Notes: a model not told the origin generated them from the sequence alone. 7,131 bases of DNA from Pseudomonadota bacterium (GCA_023431245.1 JAEYXO010000085.1:1-7131); one strand, 5' to 3'; positions 1 through 6,461 are shown, counted from the first letter of the stretch. Translations and numbers: made by a program.

Positions 1-6
1 CCGGTA

Positions 7-34
7 CTTGAACTTGGCTGCGCCGGCCCTATCT
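7..34 (+). promoter_or_regulatory. Probable sigma-32 (heat-shock) promoter of htpX
   Basis: CTTGAAC at 7-13 is followed after 13 bases by CCCTATCT at 27-34. These match the RpoH consensus CTTGAAA / CCCCATNT at 6 of 7 positions and at 6 of the 7 defined positions of the -10 element, and the spacing lies in the normal range. Transcription would start near 40, leaving a leader of about 38 bases before the htpX start at 79. In E. coli, htpX is a known heat-shock gene, which fits. The same bases make only a poor sigma-70 promoter. Confidence 0.66.
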
Positions 35-62
35 AAGCAGCGTTGCATCCCTTATCCATTTC

Positions 63-67
63 TGGAG
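63..67 (+). promoter_or_regulatory. Ribosome binding site of htpX
   Basis: TGGAG lies 11 bases upstream of the ATG at 79. It is a modest Shine-Dalgarno at slightly long spacing and supports the chosen start. Confidence 0.5.
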
Positions 68-78
68 CCTGAGAACCT

Positions 79-954
79 ATGAAACGTGTCTTTCTGCTGA
101 TCGCCACCAACTTCGCGATTCTCGCGGTGCTCAGCGTGACCATGCAGTTGCTGGGGATCGATGCCGCTCTGGAAAACGAGACCGGACTCAATCTCCAGGG
201 CCTGCTCGTGTTCGCGGCCATCTTCGGTTTTGGCGGCGCCTTCATTTCGCTGTTCATCTCCAAATGGATGGCCAAGAAGACGATGGGCGTGCACGTGATC
301 GAGGTGCCCTCGAACATGACTGAACGCTGGCTGGTCGATACCGTCAAGCGCCAGGCCGAGCGCGCCGGCATCGGCATGCCGGAAGTCGGCATCTACGACG
401 CGCCCGATGTCAATGCCTTCGCCACCGGCTGGAACCGCAATGACGCGCTGGTCGCCGTCAGCACCGGCCTGCTCAACAACATGACCCAGGAAGAGGCGGA
501 AGCCGTGCTCGGCCACGAGGTGAGCCACGTCGCCAACGGCGACATGGTGACGCTGACCCTGATCCAGGGCGTGGTCAACACCTTCGTCATCTTCCTGTCG
601 CGCGTGATCGGCTTTTTCGTCGACCGCGTGCTGCTGAAGAACGAACGCGGGCAGGGGCCGGGCTTCTTCATAGCGACTATGGTCGCGCAGCTGGTGCTGG
701 GTGTCCTGGCGAGCATGATCGTCTCCTGGTTCAGCCGTCAGCGCGAATTCCGCGCCGATGCGGGCGGCGCAGAACTGGCGGGCCGCCAGAAAATGATCGC
801 CGCGCTGGAGCGCCTGAAGGGCAATCACGAGCAGACGGCACTGCCGGCGCAGATGGCGGCCCTCGGCATTTCGGGCGGCGGCGGTCTGGCGCGGCTGTTC
901 ATGTCCCACCCGCCGCTGGACGAGCGCATCGCCGCGCTGCGCAGCGGCCGCTGA
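79..954 (+). CDS. htpX: Membrane zinc metalloprotease HtpX
   Basis: This is HtpX, an inner-membrane M48-family zinc endopeptidase that degrades misfolded or damaged membrane proteins and in E. coli works alongside FtsH. The 291-residue product has the usual length and is complete. Two hydrophobic segments lie near the N-terminus (about 4-24 and 40-60). The catalytic motif HEVSH is at 146-150, with the two His as zinc ligands and Glu147 as the catalytic base. Two further hydrophobic segments follow (about 157-181 and 196-217). The third zinc ligand is probably Glu223 in the conserved REFRAD motif (222-227). The C-terminal family signature FMSHPPLDERI (274-284) is present. The start is supported by a Shine-Dalgarno at 63-67 and by the hydrophobic N-terminus beginning directly after Met-Lys-Arg. 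It is a single-gene unit with a heat-shock-type promoter upstream and a strong terminator downstream. Nothing appears broken or missing. Confidence 0.97.
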   Translation: MKRVFLLIATNFAILAVLSVTMQLLGIDAALENETGLNLQGLLVFAAIFGFGGAFISLFISKWMAKKTMGVHVIEVPSNMTERWLVDTVKRQAERAGIGMPEVGIYDAPDVNAFATGWNRNDALVAVSTGLLNNMTQEEAEAVLGHEVSHVANGDMVTLTLIQGVVNTFVIFLSRVIGFFVDRVLLKNERGQGPGFFIATMVAQLVLGVLASMIVSWFSRQREFRADAGGAELAGRQKMIAALERLKGNHEQTALPAQMAALGISGGGGLARLFMSHPPLDERIAALRSGR

Positions 955-974
955 GCTCACCGCAGGGCGGCAAC

Positions 975-1006
975 AAAAAACCGCGCCCCCGGGCGCGGTT
1001 TTTTTT
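975..1006. terminator. Bidirectional Rho-independent terminator
   Basis: A 7-bp GC stem (981-987 pairs with 992-998) with a 4-base loop is flanked by A6 on the left (975-980) and T8 on the right (999-1006). The A and T runs can extend the stem. Read either way the hairpin is followed by a U-run, so it can end both htpX from the left and the AsmA-like gene from the right. It sits 20 bases after the htpX stop and 15 bases after the stop of the convergent gene. Confidence 0.93.
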
Positions 1007-1021
1007 CGGCGGGCTTCCGCG

Positions 1022-4000
1022 TCAGGGACGCAGCAGCGGATCGCGCACGGCGCCGGTGATGCCGAGGTTGCCGCGTGCGACCACCAGGCCTTTGGACCCG
1101 AGTTCGGCATTGATGCGGCCGGCCAGCGCGCTGTCGGCTCCGATGTTGAGCGTGCCGCTGGCATTCAGCGGCCCCGAATTCAGCTGCAGCTGCTTGTAGG
1201 CCAGGCGTCCGCTACTGGCGCTGAGGGCGCCGCTGAGCGTATCGAAGCGGGTTTTGCCGCCGCGGGTGCCGCTGGCGGTCGGCGACTGGATGGCCCGCAC
1301 CACGTCGACATTGTTCAGTTCCCCGTTGCTGATCGTGAATGCGGCTTCTGCCGCGCTGCCGTCGAACAGGGTGTCGAGGTCTTTGCCCTGCAGCGCGTAG
1401 CTGCCGTTGATGTTGATGGACCCGTTGGCGGAGAAATCCCGGGTGAAGGCGGGCAGCAGTTCCTGCAGACGGCCGTTCTCCAGGTTGAATTCGCCTTCGA
1501 CGGCAATGCTGCTGCCCCATGCCGCCTTCAACGCGCCCTTGACACGGCCGCCGGCGAGGCGTCCTTCGATGCTGCTGACGGTGGCCTGTTTGCCGCTGAT
1601 CTGCGCGGATACCGACAGGTCGCTGAACGGCAGTGCCGGGCCCACCGGCATCCGCCAGTCGCGGGCCTCGACGGTCAGCGCCATGCCGCTGTCCTTGGGG
1701 GCGAGGGTGACCGTCATCTTGCCATCGGTCATGCGCGCCCTCTGCATTGCGCCGCTGTTGCCGAAGGTCAGGGTGGCATCGAACTGCGGAACGTCCAGCG
1801 GCAAACCGGCGACTTTGACGCCGGTCAAACGCAGCTGGCGCAGCTGCAGTTCGGCATTGCCGCCGCCCTTGGCGAGCGCCGGCAGCAGTTGCACGCCCGG
1901 GGCTTCAATGTTCACCGCGTTGGCGGTGATGCTGTCGAATTCGCGTTCGCCGAGCAGCAAGCTCCAGGGCATCATCGGAATGGTGACGTTGTCGGCCCTG
2001 ATCTGCTGCGCATTGCCGACGCTGACGCGCTCCAGTCTCAGTTCCTGTTCCGGATACACCGTGTAGCGCATGTTGGCGATGCGTACCGGCTGGCCCAGGC
2101 GCTGGCTGGCCAGCTCCTGCACGGCAGGCACGTAACCGGCCAGCGGCATCAGCTGCAGCGCGCCCAGCCCGCCGGCGAGCAGCACGACGAGTCCGACCAC
2201 GGCAACCAGCCCCTTGCTGCGCGGCTTTTTCTCGGCGCGGAATGAGGAGGCCGCGTCACGCGCCTCGGCTTCCATGCGCAGCTTGCGGTCCGCCGCCGCG
2301 GCCTTGGCGCGCTCTTCGGCCTCGGCGCGGTAGCGCGCGTCGGCTTCGGCTTCGGCGCGGGCACGGGCGCGCAATTCCTCCTCGACCCGCGACTTGACGG
2401 TTTTTTCGGCGTTCTCGCGGAGCTCCTGTTCGCGCACGACGCGCGCAACGGCCTCGGTTTTTGCGCGCTCCTCGGCTTCGGCGCGGGCCTTGCGCTCGGC
2501 TTCCATCTGGGCCTTGGCCTTGGCGACCGCGGCCTCGGCCATCTGCGCCCGCTGCTCGGCCTCCTCGCGCGCGCGTTTCGCTTCCGCGCTTTCGCCGGCC
2601 GCGGCCTCGCGCGCGAGGCGTTCCGCATCCTCCCGTGCTTTCTGCGCGATCTGCAGCTGGCGGTCGGTTTCCTCGCGCGCCTTGCGTTCGGCCACCGTGC
2701 GCGCGGCGATTTCGGCCTGCGCCTTTTTCTCGGCTTCTTCCCGCTTGCGGCGCTCGGCCTCGATCACGGCCTCGACCTCGGCGCGCGCCTTCTGTTCGGC
2801 TTCAGCCTGCGCCTTGCGCACGGCTTCCTCGCGCAGCTCGCGTTCGGCCGCCACCTTGGCCTCGGCTTCCTCGCGGGCGCGGCGTTCCTCGGCCACCCGC
2901 GATTCCATCTCCTCGCGGGCACGGCGCTCCTCTTCGGCGCGGGTTTCGGCTTCAGCGGCCGCCTTGCGTGACTGTTCCTGCAGCGCGCGCAATTCCGCCT
3001 TGGCTTTCGCGTCGGCTTCGGCACGGGCCTTCTGGGCGGCTTCCTCGGCGATGCGGCGCTGCTCTTCCTCGCGCTGGCGCGCTTCGGCTTCGGCTTTTGC
3101 GCGTGCTTCGGCGGCAGCCCGGGCTTCGGCTTCGCTGCGTGCCTTGGCCTTGGCTTCCTCCAGCGCCTTCATTGCCGCAGCGGCTTTTTCCTGTGCCTCC
3201 GGGTCGGATCCCTGGGTGGCCGCCCGCGCTTCGGCGGCGGCTTTCGCGCGCGCGGCTTCCTCGGCCATCTGGCGCGCCTGGGCCACGGCATTCTCGGCGG
3301 CCTTGGCGCGTGCCTCGGCTTCCTCGAGTGCCTTGCGCTCCGCTTCGAGGCGCGCCTTGATCTCGGCTTCCATCCGCAGTCGGGCTTCGGCCTCGCGTTT
3401 GGCGGATTCCTGCGCGCGGGCGAGGGCTTCCGCCATCGCCTTCATCTGCGCCTCGAGTGCTTCGCGCGCCTTGGTTTCGGCGGCGGCATGGGCATTGGCT
3501 TCGGCTTCGGCTTTTTCCTGGGCTTCGGCCTCGGCCTTGGCCTTCGCTTCGGCAGTGGCCTTGGCCATTGCCTCGGCCTTGGCGCGGGTTTCGGCTTCGG
3601 CGCGCGCCTTGGCTTCCGCAGCCGCCTTCGCGGAAGCTTCCTGGGCGAGTTTGAGACGGGCTTCGGCGGCGGCCTTGGCCGTGGCATCCGCCGCCGCCTT
3701 GCTTTCGGCCTCCGCTTTGGCGCGGGCCTCGGCGGCGGCCTTGGCTGCGGCATCCGCCTTGGCCTTGGCTTCGGTTTCAGCCCTGGCGCGGGCTTCGGCC
3801 GCGGCACGGGCCTGGGCTTCCGCCTGCTGCCGGGCCTTGGCTTCCATCGCCGCCTTGGCGGCGGCCTGGGCGCGGGCCTTGGCCTGCGCTTCCTTCTGTT
3901 TGCGTTCCTCGGCTTCGGCGTTGATCTTGGCCACCGCATCCGGCGACGTGAAGTCGAGGTCCATTTCGCCGTCATCCGCTGCCGCGGGAGCCGGTGCCGC

Positions 4001-4282
4001 CGCCGCAGGGCGCGCTGCCGCAGGCGCTGAAGCCGCCGGTTTTGCCGCCGGACGTTCGGCGGGCGAGGAAAATACCTTGACGTAGCCCGACTTGGTCAGT
4101 TCCTCCAGGATGGACTCGACTTCCTTGATTTCGAGTTTGCTCTTGGCGACCAGCTCGGCGACCGTGGATTTGCCGTCAACCGAAAGAAAAATATTCCCGG
4201 ATTGCCGGTCAAGCTTGGCGGTCTTGTTCTTGAAATCGAGGACGCCCTTGGAGGTCTTGGCGTAGACGGTTTGCGGGTGCAT
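1022..4282 (-). CDS. Large coiled-coil/helical-rod membrane protein with N-terminal winged-helix-like domain and C-terminal AsmA-like domain
   Basis: The product has 1086 residues and no recognised gene name. Residues 1-72 form a small domain with a VDGKSTVAEL core and an ESILEELTKSGYV end, resembling a winged helix. Residues 73-103 are a Pro/Ala linker, followed by an acidic patch (DDGEMDLD). Residues 117-683 are low-complexity Ala/Glu/Lys/Arg helix with one proline (361). Basic residues (KKPRSK, 685-690) precede one membrane segment (about 691-712). The rest resembles AsmA: an early 'LGQPVRI' strand, then the C-terminal 'GGKTRFDTLSGALSASSGRL' region, ending in GITGAVRDPLL. AsmA-family proteins act at the inner membrane in envelope and lipid homeostasis, with the large domain in the periplasm. 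By the positive-inside rule the rod and N-terminal domain would be cytoplasmic (inference). No signal peptide and no cysteine are seen. The start is the first Met of the conserved domain, with a weak GGTG ribosome site 7 bases upstream. The true function is unknown; a TolA-like role is less likely because the rod precedes the membrane segment. Confidence 0.88.
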   Translation of the reverse strand: MHPQTVYAKTSKGVLDFKNKTAKLDRQSGNIFLSVDGKSTVAELVAKSKLEIKEVESILEELTKSGYVKVFSSPAERPAAKPAASAPAAARPAAAAPAPAAADDGEMDLDFTSPDAVAKINAEAEERKQKEAQAKARAQAAAKAAMEAKARQQAEAQARAAAEARARAETEAKAKADAAAKAAAEARAKAEAESKAAADATAKAAAEARLKLAQEASAKAAAEAKARAEAETRAKAEAMAKATAEAKAKAEAEAQEKAEAEANAHAAAETKAREALEAQMKAMAEALARAQESAKREAEARLRMEAEIKARLEAERKALEEAEARAKAAENAVAQARQMAEEAARAKAAAEARAATQGSDPEAQEKAAAAMKALEEAKAKARSEAEARAAAEARAKAEAEARQREEEQRRIAEEAAQKARAEADAKAKAELRALQEQSRKAAAEAETRAEEERRAREEMESRVAEERRAREEAEAKVAAERELREEAVRKAQAEAEQKARAEVEAVIEAERRKREEAEKKAQAEIAARTVAERKAREETDRQLQIAQKAREDAERLAREAAAGESAEAKRAREEAEQRAQMAEAAVAKAKAQMEAERKARAEAEERAKTEAVARVVREQELRENAEKTVKSRVEEELRARARAEAEADARYRAEAEERAKAAAADRKLRMEAEARDAASSFRAEKKPRSKGLVAVVGLVVLLAGGLGALQLMPLAGYVPAVQELASQRLGQPVRIANMRYTVYPEQELRLERVSVGNAQQIRADNVTIPMMPWSLLLGEREFDSITANAVNIEAPGVQLLPALAKGGGNAELQLRQLRLTGVKVAGLPLDVPQFDATLTFGNSGAMQRARMTDGKMTVTLAPKDSGMALTVEARDWRMPVGPALPFSDLSVSAQISGKQATVSSIEGRLAGGRVKGALKAAWGSSIAVEGEFNLENGRLQELLPAFTRDFSANGSININGSYALQGKDLDTLFDGSAAEAAFTISNGELNNVDVVRAIQSPTASGTRGGKTRFDTLSGALSASSGRLAYKQLQLNSGPLNASGTLNIGADSALAGRINAELGSKGLVVARGNLGITGAVRDPLLRP
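2234..3934 (-). repeat. Low-complexity coding repeat encoding a ~567-residue Ala/Glu/Lys/Arg helical rod
   Basis: About 1.7 kb of degenerate GCC/GAG/AAG/CGC codons, seen on the given strand as recurring 'gcttcggc' and 'gccttggc' words. It encodes AEAKAKA-type repeats in the first part (residues about 117-355), similar in style to TolA domain II. The second part (about 400-683) is richer in Glu and Arg (EERRAREE-type). A helix-breaking GSDP lies at 358-361 and a Gly at 563. The repeat units are imperfect, so the tract is not a simple tandem array, but length variation by slippage or recombination is plausible. Confidence 0.85.
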
Positions 4283-4289
4283 GGCTTAA

Positions 4290-4293
4290 CACC
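4290..4293 (-). promoter_or_regulatory. Weak ribosome binding site of the AsmA-like gene
   Basis: Read leftward, GGTG sits 7 bases before the ATG (4282-4280). It matches the 3' part of the AGGAGGTG Shine-Dalgarno. No better site exists nearby, so translation initiation may be modest. Confidence 0.35.
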
Positions 4294-4387
4294 GTGATTT
4301 AGTGGACAGTTTTGCCGAAGGCCGGCTGTTGGCGCGACACTCCGCATGCCGCCGGCCGTCCTCGGGGGGGCGGACGCGGCGGGTGTT

Positions 4388-4408
4388 CCCGGCATTGCTG
4401 GTGCCGGG
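4388..4408. other. Hairpin near the 5' end of the AsmA-like transcript
   Basis: CCCGGCA (4388-4394) and TGCCGGG (4402-4408) form a perfect 7-bp inverted repeat with a 7-base loop. It falls at the predicted leftward transcription start (about 4404) and just before the palindrome. No T-run follows on either side, so it is not a terminator. It could be an operator half of the divergent control region or a 5' mRNA stem; the sequence does not decide. Confidence 0.4.
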
Positions 4409-4410
4409 TC

Positions 4411-4439
4411 ATTATAGTTACTATAACCGGATACAACAA
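4411..4439 (-). promoter_or_regulatory. Sigma-70-type promoter driving the AsmA-like gene
   Basis: Read leftward, TTGTTG (4439-4434) is followed after 17 bases by a perfect TATAAT (4416-4411). Transcription would begin near 4404, giving a leader of about 120 bases before the start at 4282. The -35 element matches consensus at only three positions, so the perfect -10 and ideal spacing carry the call. The -35 element ends two bases before the HD gene start codon, so RNA polymerase bound here would cover the start of the divergent gene. Confidence 0.6.
4412..4426. promoter_or_regulatory. 15-base perfect palindrome in the divergent promoter region
   Basis: TTATAGT, one central T, then ACTATAA is a perfect inverted repeat. 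It overlaps five of the six bases of the leftward TATAAT and offers a rightward TATAGT (4413-4418) as a possible -10 for the HD gene, although no convincing -35 is seen at the right spacing. It may be an operator for a dimeric regulator or two overlapping back-to-back -10 elements. Confidence 0.45.
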
Positions 4440-4441
4440 AA

Positions 4442-5410
4442 ATGACGCATATGCAGCCGGATCCACTTCTGATCGCAGCAGACGGGCGCCTTGCCACGCG
4501 CGATGTCACCAACCAGGTAGATACCACGGATCCGCTGCCGGTCTCTTTCGAGGTTGCGCAGATCTACGAGCGGCTGTACCGTCGCGAATTCCCCTCGGGT
4601 CTGCTGCGGGTCTTTGCCGACATCGGACGCCTGTACCGCGGCGAATTTCCCGGTTATCACGCCTGCGAAACCGAATACCACGACATCCAGCACATCCTCG
4701 AGGTGACGCTGGCAATGGCGCGGCTGATGGATGGCTGCGTGCGCTCGACCAGTCCGCTGGTCATGAACGAGCGCCTGTTCCAGCTGGGCACGGTCAGTGC
4801 GCTGTTTCATGACATCGGTTACCTGCGGCGCCTTGACGACAAGGAAAAGCGGCACGGCGCCGAATACACGCGGACCCACGTCGGCCGCGGCGCGGAATTC
4901 ATGTCCTGGTACCTGCCCGAGGTGGGGCTGGGTGAACTGGCTGATCCGGCCGCCCGGATCGTTCACTTCACCGGTTACGAGGTGCCGGTGAACAGTATCA
5001 ATATCGATCCCCAGTACCGGATGGTCGGCAACCTGCTGGGCAGCGCCGACATTCTCGCGCAGATGGCCGACCGCTGCTATCTCGAGAAATGCCATGATCG
5101 CCTGTATCCGGAATTCGTGCTCGGCGGCATTGCCCGCCAGGTCGACGAGAAGGGCGAGGAAAAGGTGGTCTTCGAATCGCCGGCCGACCTGATTTTCAAG
5201 ACCCCGGGATTTTTCAACGGTGCGCACAAGCGGCTGGAGCAGGACCTCGGCGGCGTCTACCGTTTCGTCGACCGGCACTTCGAGGGTCAGAACCTGTATT
5301 ACGCCTTCGCGCGCCGGAACATCGATTACGCGCGCACCATCGCCGAGGCCCGCGACATTTCGCTGCTGCGCCGCAAGATGCCGGACAGCGGTTTCGCCGA
5401 AGCCGCCTGA
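4442..5410 (+). CDS. HD-domain metal-dependent phosphohydrolase, phosphodiesterase-like
   Basis: The product is a soluble protein of 322 residues without signal peptide or membrane segment. The HD-superfamily metal site can be read along the chain: YHDIQH at 79-84 (His80, His84), FHDIGY at 122-127 (His123-Asp124), His147 in THVGRGAEF, His175 in IVHFTGYE, and Asp203 in SADILAQMAD. The YHxxxH helix followed by HD and a distal Asp resembles the cyclic-nucleotide phosphodiesterase class of HD enzymes, so hydrolysis of a phosphoester is likely. The substrate cannot be read from sequence; the HD-GYP signature of cyclic-di-GMP enzymes is absent (HDIGY is followed by LRR). No fused sensory or cyclase domain is seen in the roughly 70-residue N-terminal extension or in the C-terminal third. 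Start choice is between ATG 4442 and ATG 4451; 4442 is preferred, with GGA 10 bases upstream, but the ribosome site is weak. It is transcribed divergently from the AsmA-like gene. Confidence 0.85.
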   Translation: MTHMQPDPLLIAADGRLATRDVTNQVDTTDPLPVSFEVAQIYERLYRREFPSGLLRVFADIGRLYRGEFPGYHACETEYHDIQHILEVTLAMARLMDGCVRSTSPLVMNERLFQLGTVSALFHDIGYLRRLDDKEKRHGAEYTRTHVGRGAEFMSWYLPEVGLGELADPAARIVHFTGYEVPVNSINIDPQYRMVGNLLGSADILAQMADRCYLEKCHDRLYPEFVLGGIARQVDEKGEEKVVFESPADLIFKTPGFFNGAHKRLEQDLGGVYRFVDRHFEGQNLYYAFARRNIDYARTIAEARDISLLRRKMPDSGFAEAA

Positions 5411-5460
5411 GGCGGCCCCGGCATCGTATTCCCCGTTTTTCCGCGGCGCCGTTCAGGCGG
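5403..5460. repeat. Inverted repeat framing the stop codons of two convergent genes
   Basis: CCGCCTGA (5403-5410) and TCAGGCGG (5453-5460) are perfect 8-base inverted repeats, and each includes a TGA stop codon. The right copy is followed on the + strand by TTTT, so a rightward transcript could form a weak long-loop terminator (42-base loop). A local 6-bp stem (GCCGCC/GGCGGC, 5402-5416) at the HD gene stop competes with it. No classical terminator is present in this gap. Confidence 0.35.
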
Positions 5461-6448
5461 TTTTCAGCAGGATTTTGCCCGTGTGCTGGCTGGATTCCAT
5501 CAGCGCATGCGCCTTGGCCGCGTCGGCCAGCGGCAGCGTGCTGTGGGTGACCACGCGGATTTTCCCGGCGGCGATCAGCGGCCACACCTGTGATTCCAGT
5601 TCGCGCGCGATGCGTGCCTTGAAGGCGTCGGGGCGCGTGCGCAGCGTGGAGCCGGTGTAGACCAGTCGTTTCAGCATCACCGGCATCAGGTTGATGTCGA
5701 CCTTGGAGCCGGCGCCGAAAGCGAGCTGGATGATGCGCGCGTCGTGGCTCGCGGCCTTGAAGTTTTTCTCGATGTTGGGGCCGCCGACGATGTCGAGGAT
5801 CACGTTGGCGCCACCCTCGGTGCGCACGGCCTCGACGAAATCCTCAGCGCGGTAATCGATCACGCGGTCGGCGCCGAGGTCGCGGCAGATGCTGCAGCGC
5901 GCTTCCGGGCTGTCGGTGGCGATGACTTTCGCGCCGAAGGCCTTACCCAGCTGGATGCAGGTGGTGCCGATGCCGCCGGCGCCGCCGTGCACGAGGAAGG
6001 TTTCGCCGGCCTTGAGTCCGGCGCCGATGAAGACATTGCTCCAGACAGTGAAATAGGTTTCGGGCAGACCTGCGGCATCGACGATGTCGAGGCTCTGGGG
6101 TACGCCAAGGCAGTGTTCCGCATCGGCGGCCACGTATTCGGCATAACCGCCGCCGTTGGTCAGTGCGACCACGCGGTCGCCTTCCTTCCAGCGTTTCGCC
6201 GCGGCACCGAGGGCGACGACGGTGCCCGACACTTCGAGGCCCGGCAGGTCGGAAGCGCCGGCGGGCGCCGGATACAGGCCCTTGCGCTGCATGATGTCGG
6301 GGCCATTGATGCCGGCCGCAGCCACCTTGATCAGCACTTCGTGGGGTTTCGGCACCGGCAGCGGACGGCTGACCGGTTTCAGGACTTCGGGGCCACCGGG
6401 CGCGGAGATTTCGACGGCTTGCATGCTTGCTGGCAGGGTATTGCTCAT
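5453..6448 (-). CDS. NAD(P)H:quinone oxidoreductase, PIG3/QOR-like, zinc-independent MDR family
   Basis: This 331-residue enzyme belongs to the medium-chain dehydrogenase/reductase superfamily, quinone oxidoreductase branch (PIG3/TP53I3-like). Such enzymes reduce quinones or alpha,beta-unsaturated carbonyls with NADPH in the cytosol. The GroES-like catalytic half (about 9-125) contains the AAGINGPDIMQRKG segment and LPGLEVSGTV (68-77), where the zinc-dependent alcohol dehydrogenases have GHE. The expected zinc ligands are absent, as normal for this branch. The Rossmann half carries the nucleotide-binding glycine motif HGGAGGIG (154-161) and a LGADRVIDYR segment (191-200). The C-terminus HTGKILLK is typical. 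Length is normal and the gene looks intact. It starts 17 bases after the upstream crotonase gene, whose stop codon overlaps its Shine-Dalgarno, so the two are probably co-transcribed. The physiological substrate is not known; an acyl-CoA-linked role is inferred from the neighbour only. Confidence 0.93.
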   Translation of the reverse strand: MSNTLPASMQAVEISAPGGPEVLKPVSRPLPVPKPHEVLIKVAAAGINGPDIMQRKGLYPAPAGASDLPGLEVSGTVVALGAAAKRWKEGDRVVALTNGGGYAEYVAADAEHCLGVPQSLDIVDAAGLPETYFTVWSNVFIGAGLKAGETFLVHGGAGGIGTTCIQLGKAFGAKVIATDSPEARCSICRDLGADRVIDYRAEDFVEAVRTEGGANVILDIVGGPNIEKNFKAASHDARIIQLAFGAGSKVDINLMPVMLKRLVYTGSTLRTRPDAFKARIARELESQVWPLIAAGKIRVVTHSTLPLADAAKAHALMESSQHTGKILLKTA

Positions 6449-6461
6449 GATGGTTCTCGGT

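Noticed and set aside
52..1164. A 370-codon open frame on the - strand opposite htpX
   Set aside because: htpX is unambiguous on the + strand. The antisense frame is a product of high GC content and runs through the terminator.
2234..3934. Recurring short words that might suggest a CRISPR or tandem DNA repeat array
   Set aside because: The repeats are degenerate, lack constant spacers and are explained by the codon pattern of an Ala/Glu/Lys/Arg helical protein.
2394..4085. A 563-codon open frame on the + strand opposite the AsmA-like gene, rich in Ala, Ser and Arg
   Set aside because: It is the antisense reading of the repetitive Ala/Glu/Lys codons, with no domain, plausible ribosome site or sensible composition. 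The opposite strand has a clear domain structure and promoter.
1022..4282. Naming the rod protein TolA
   Set aside because: TolA has its membrane segment at the N-terminus and a periplasmic rod ending in a TolA III domain. Here the membrane segment follows the rod and the C-terminus is AsmA-like.
4421..5278. A 285-codon open frame on the - strand opposite the HD gene
   Set aside because: The + strand frame has a coherent HD metal-binding motif set; the antisense frame has none and would run through the divergent promoter.
5402..5416. GCCGCC-TGA-GGCGGC hairpin as a terminator of the HD gene
   Set aside because: The 6-bp stem has a 3-base loop and no following T-run, so it does not meet the Rho-independent pattern.
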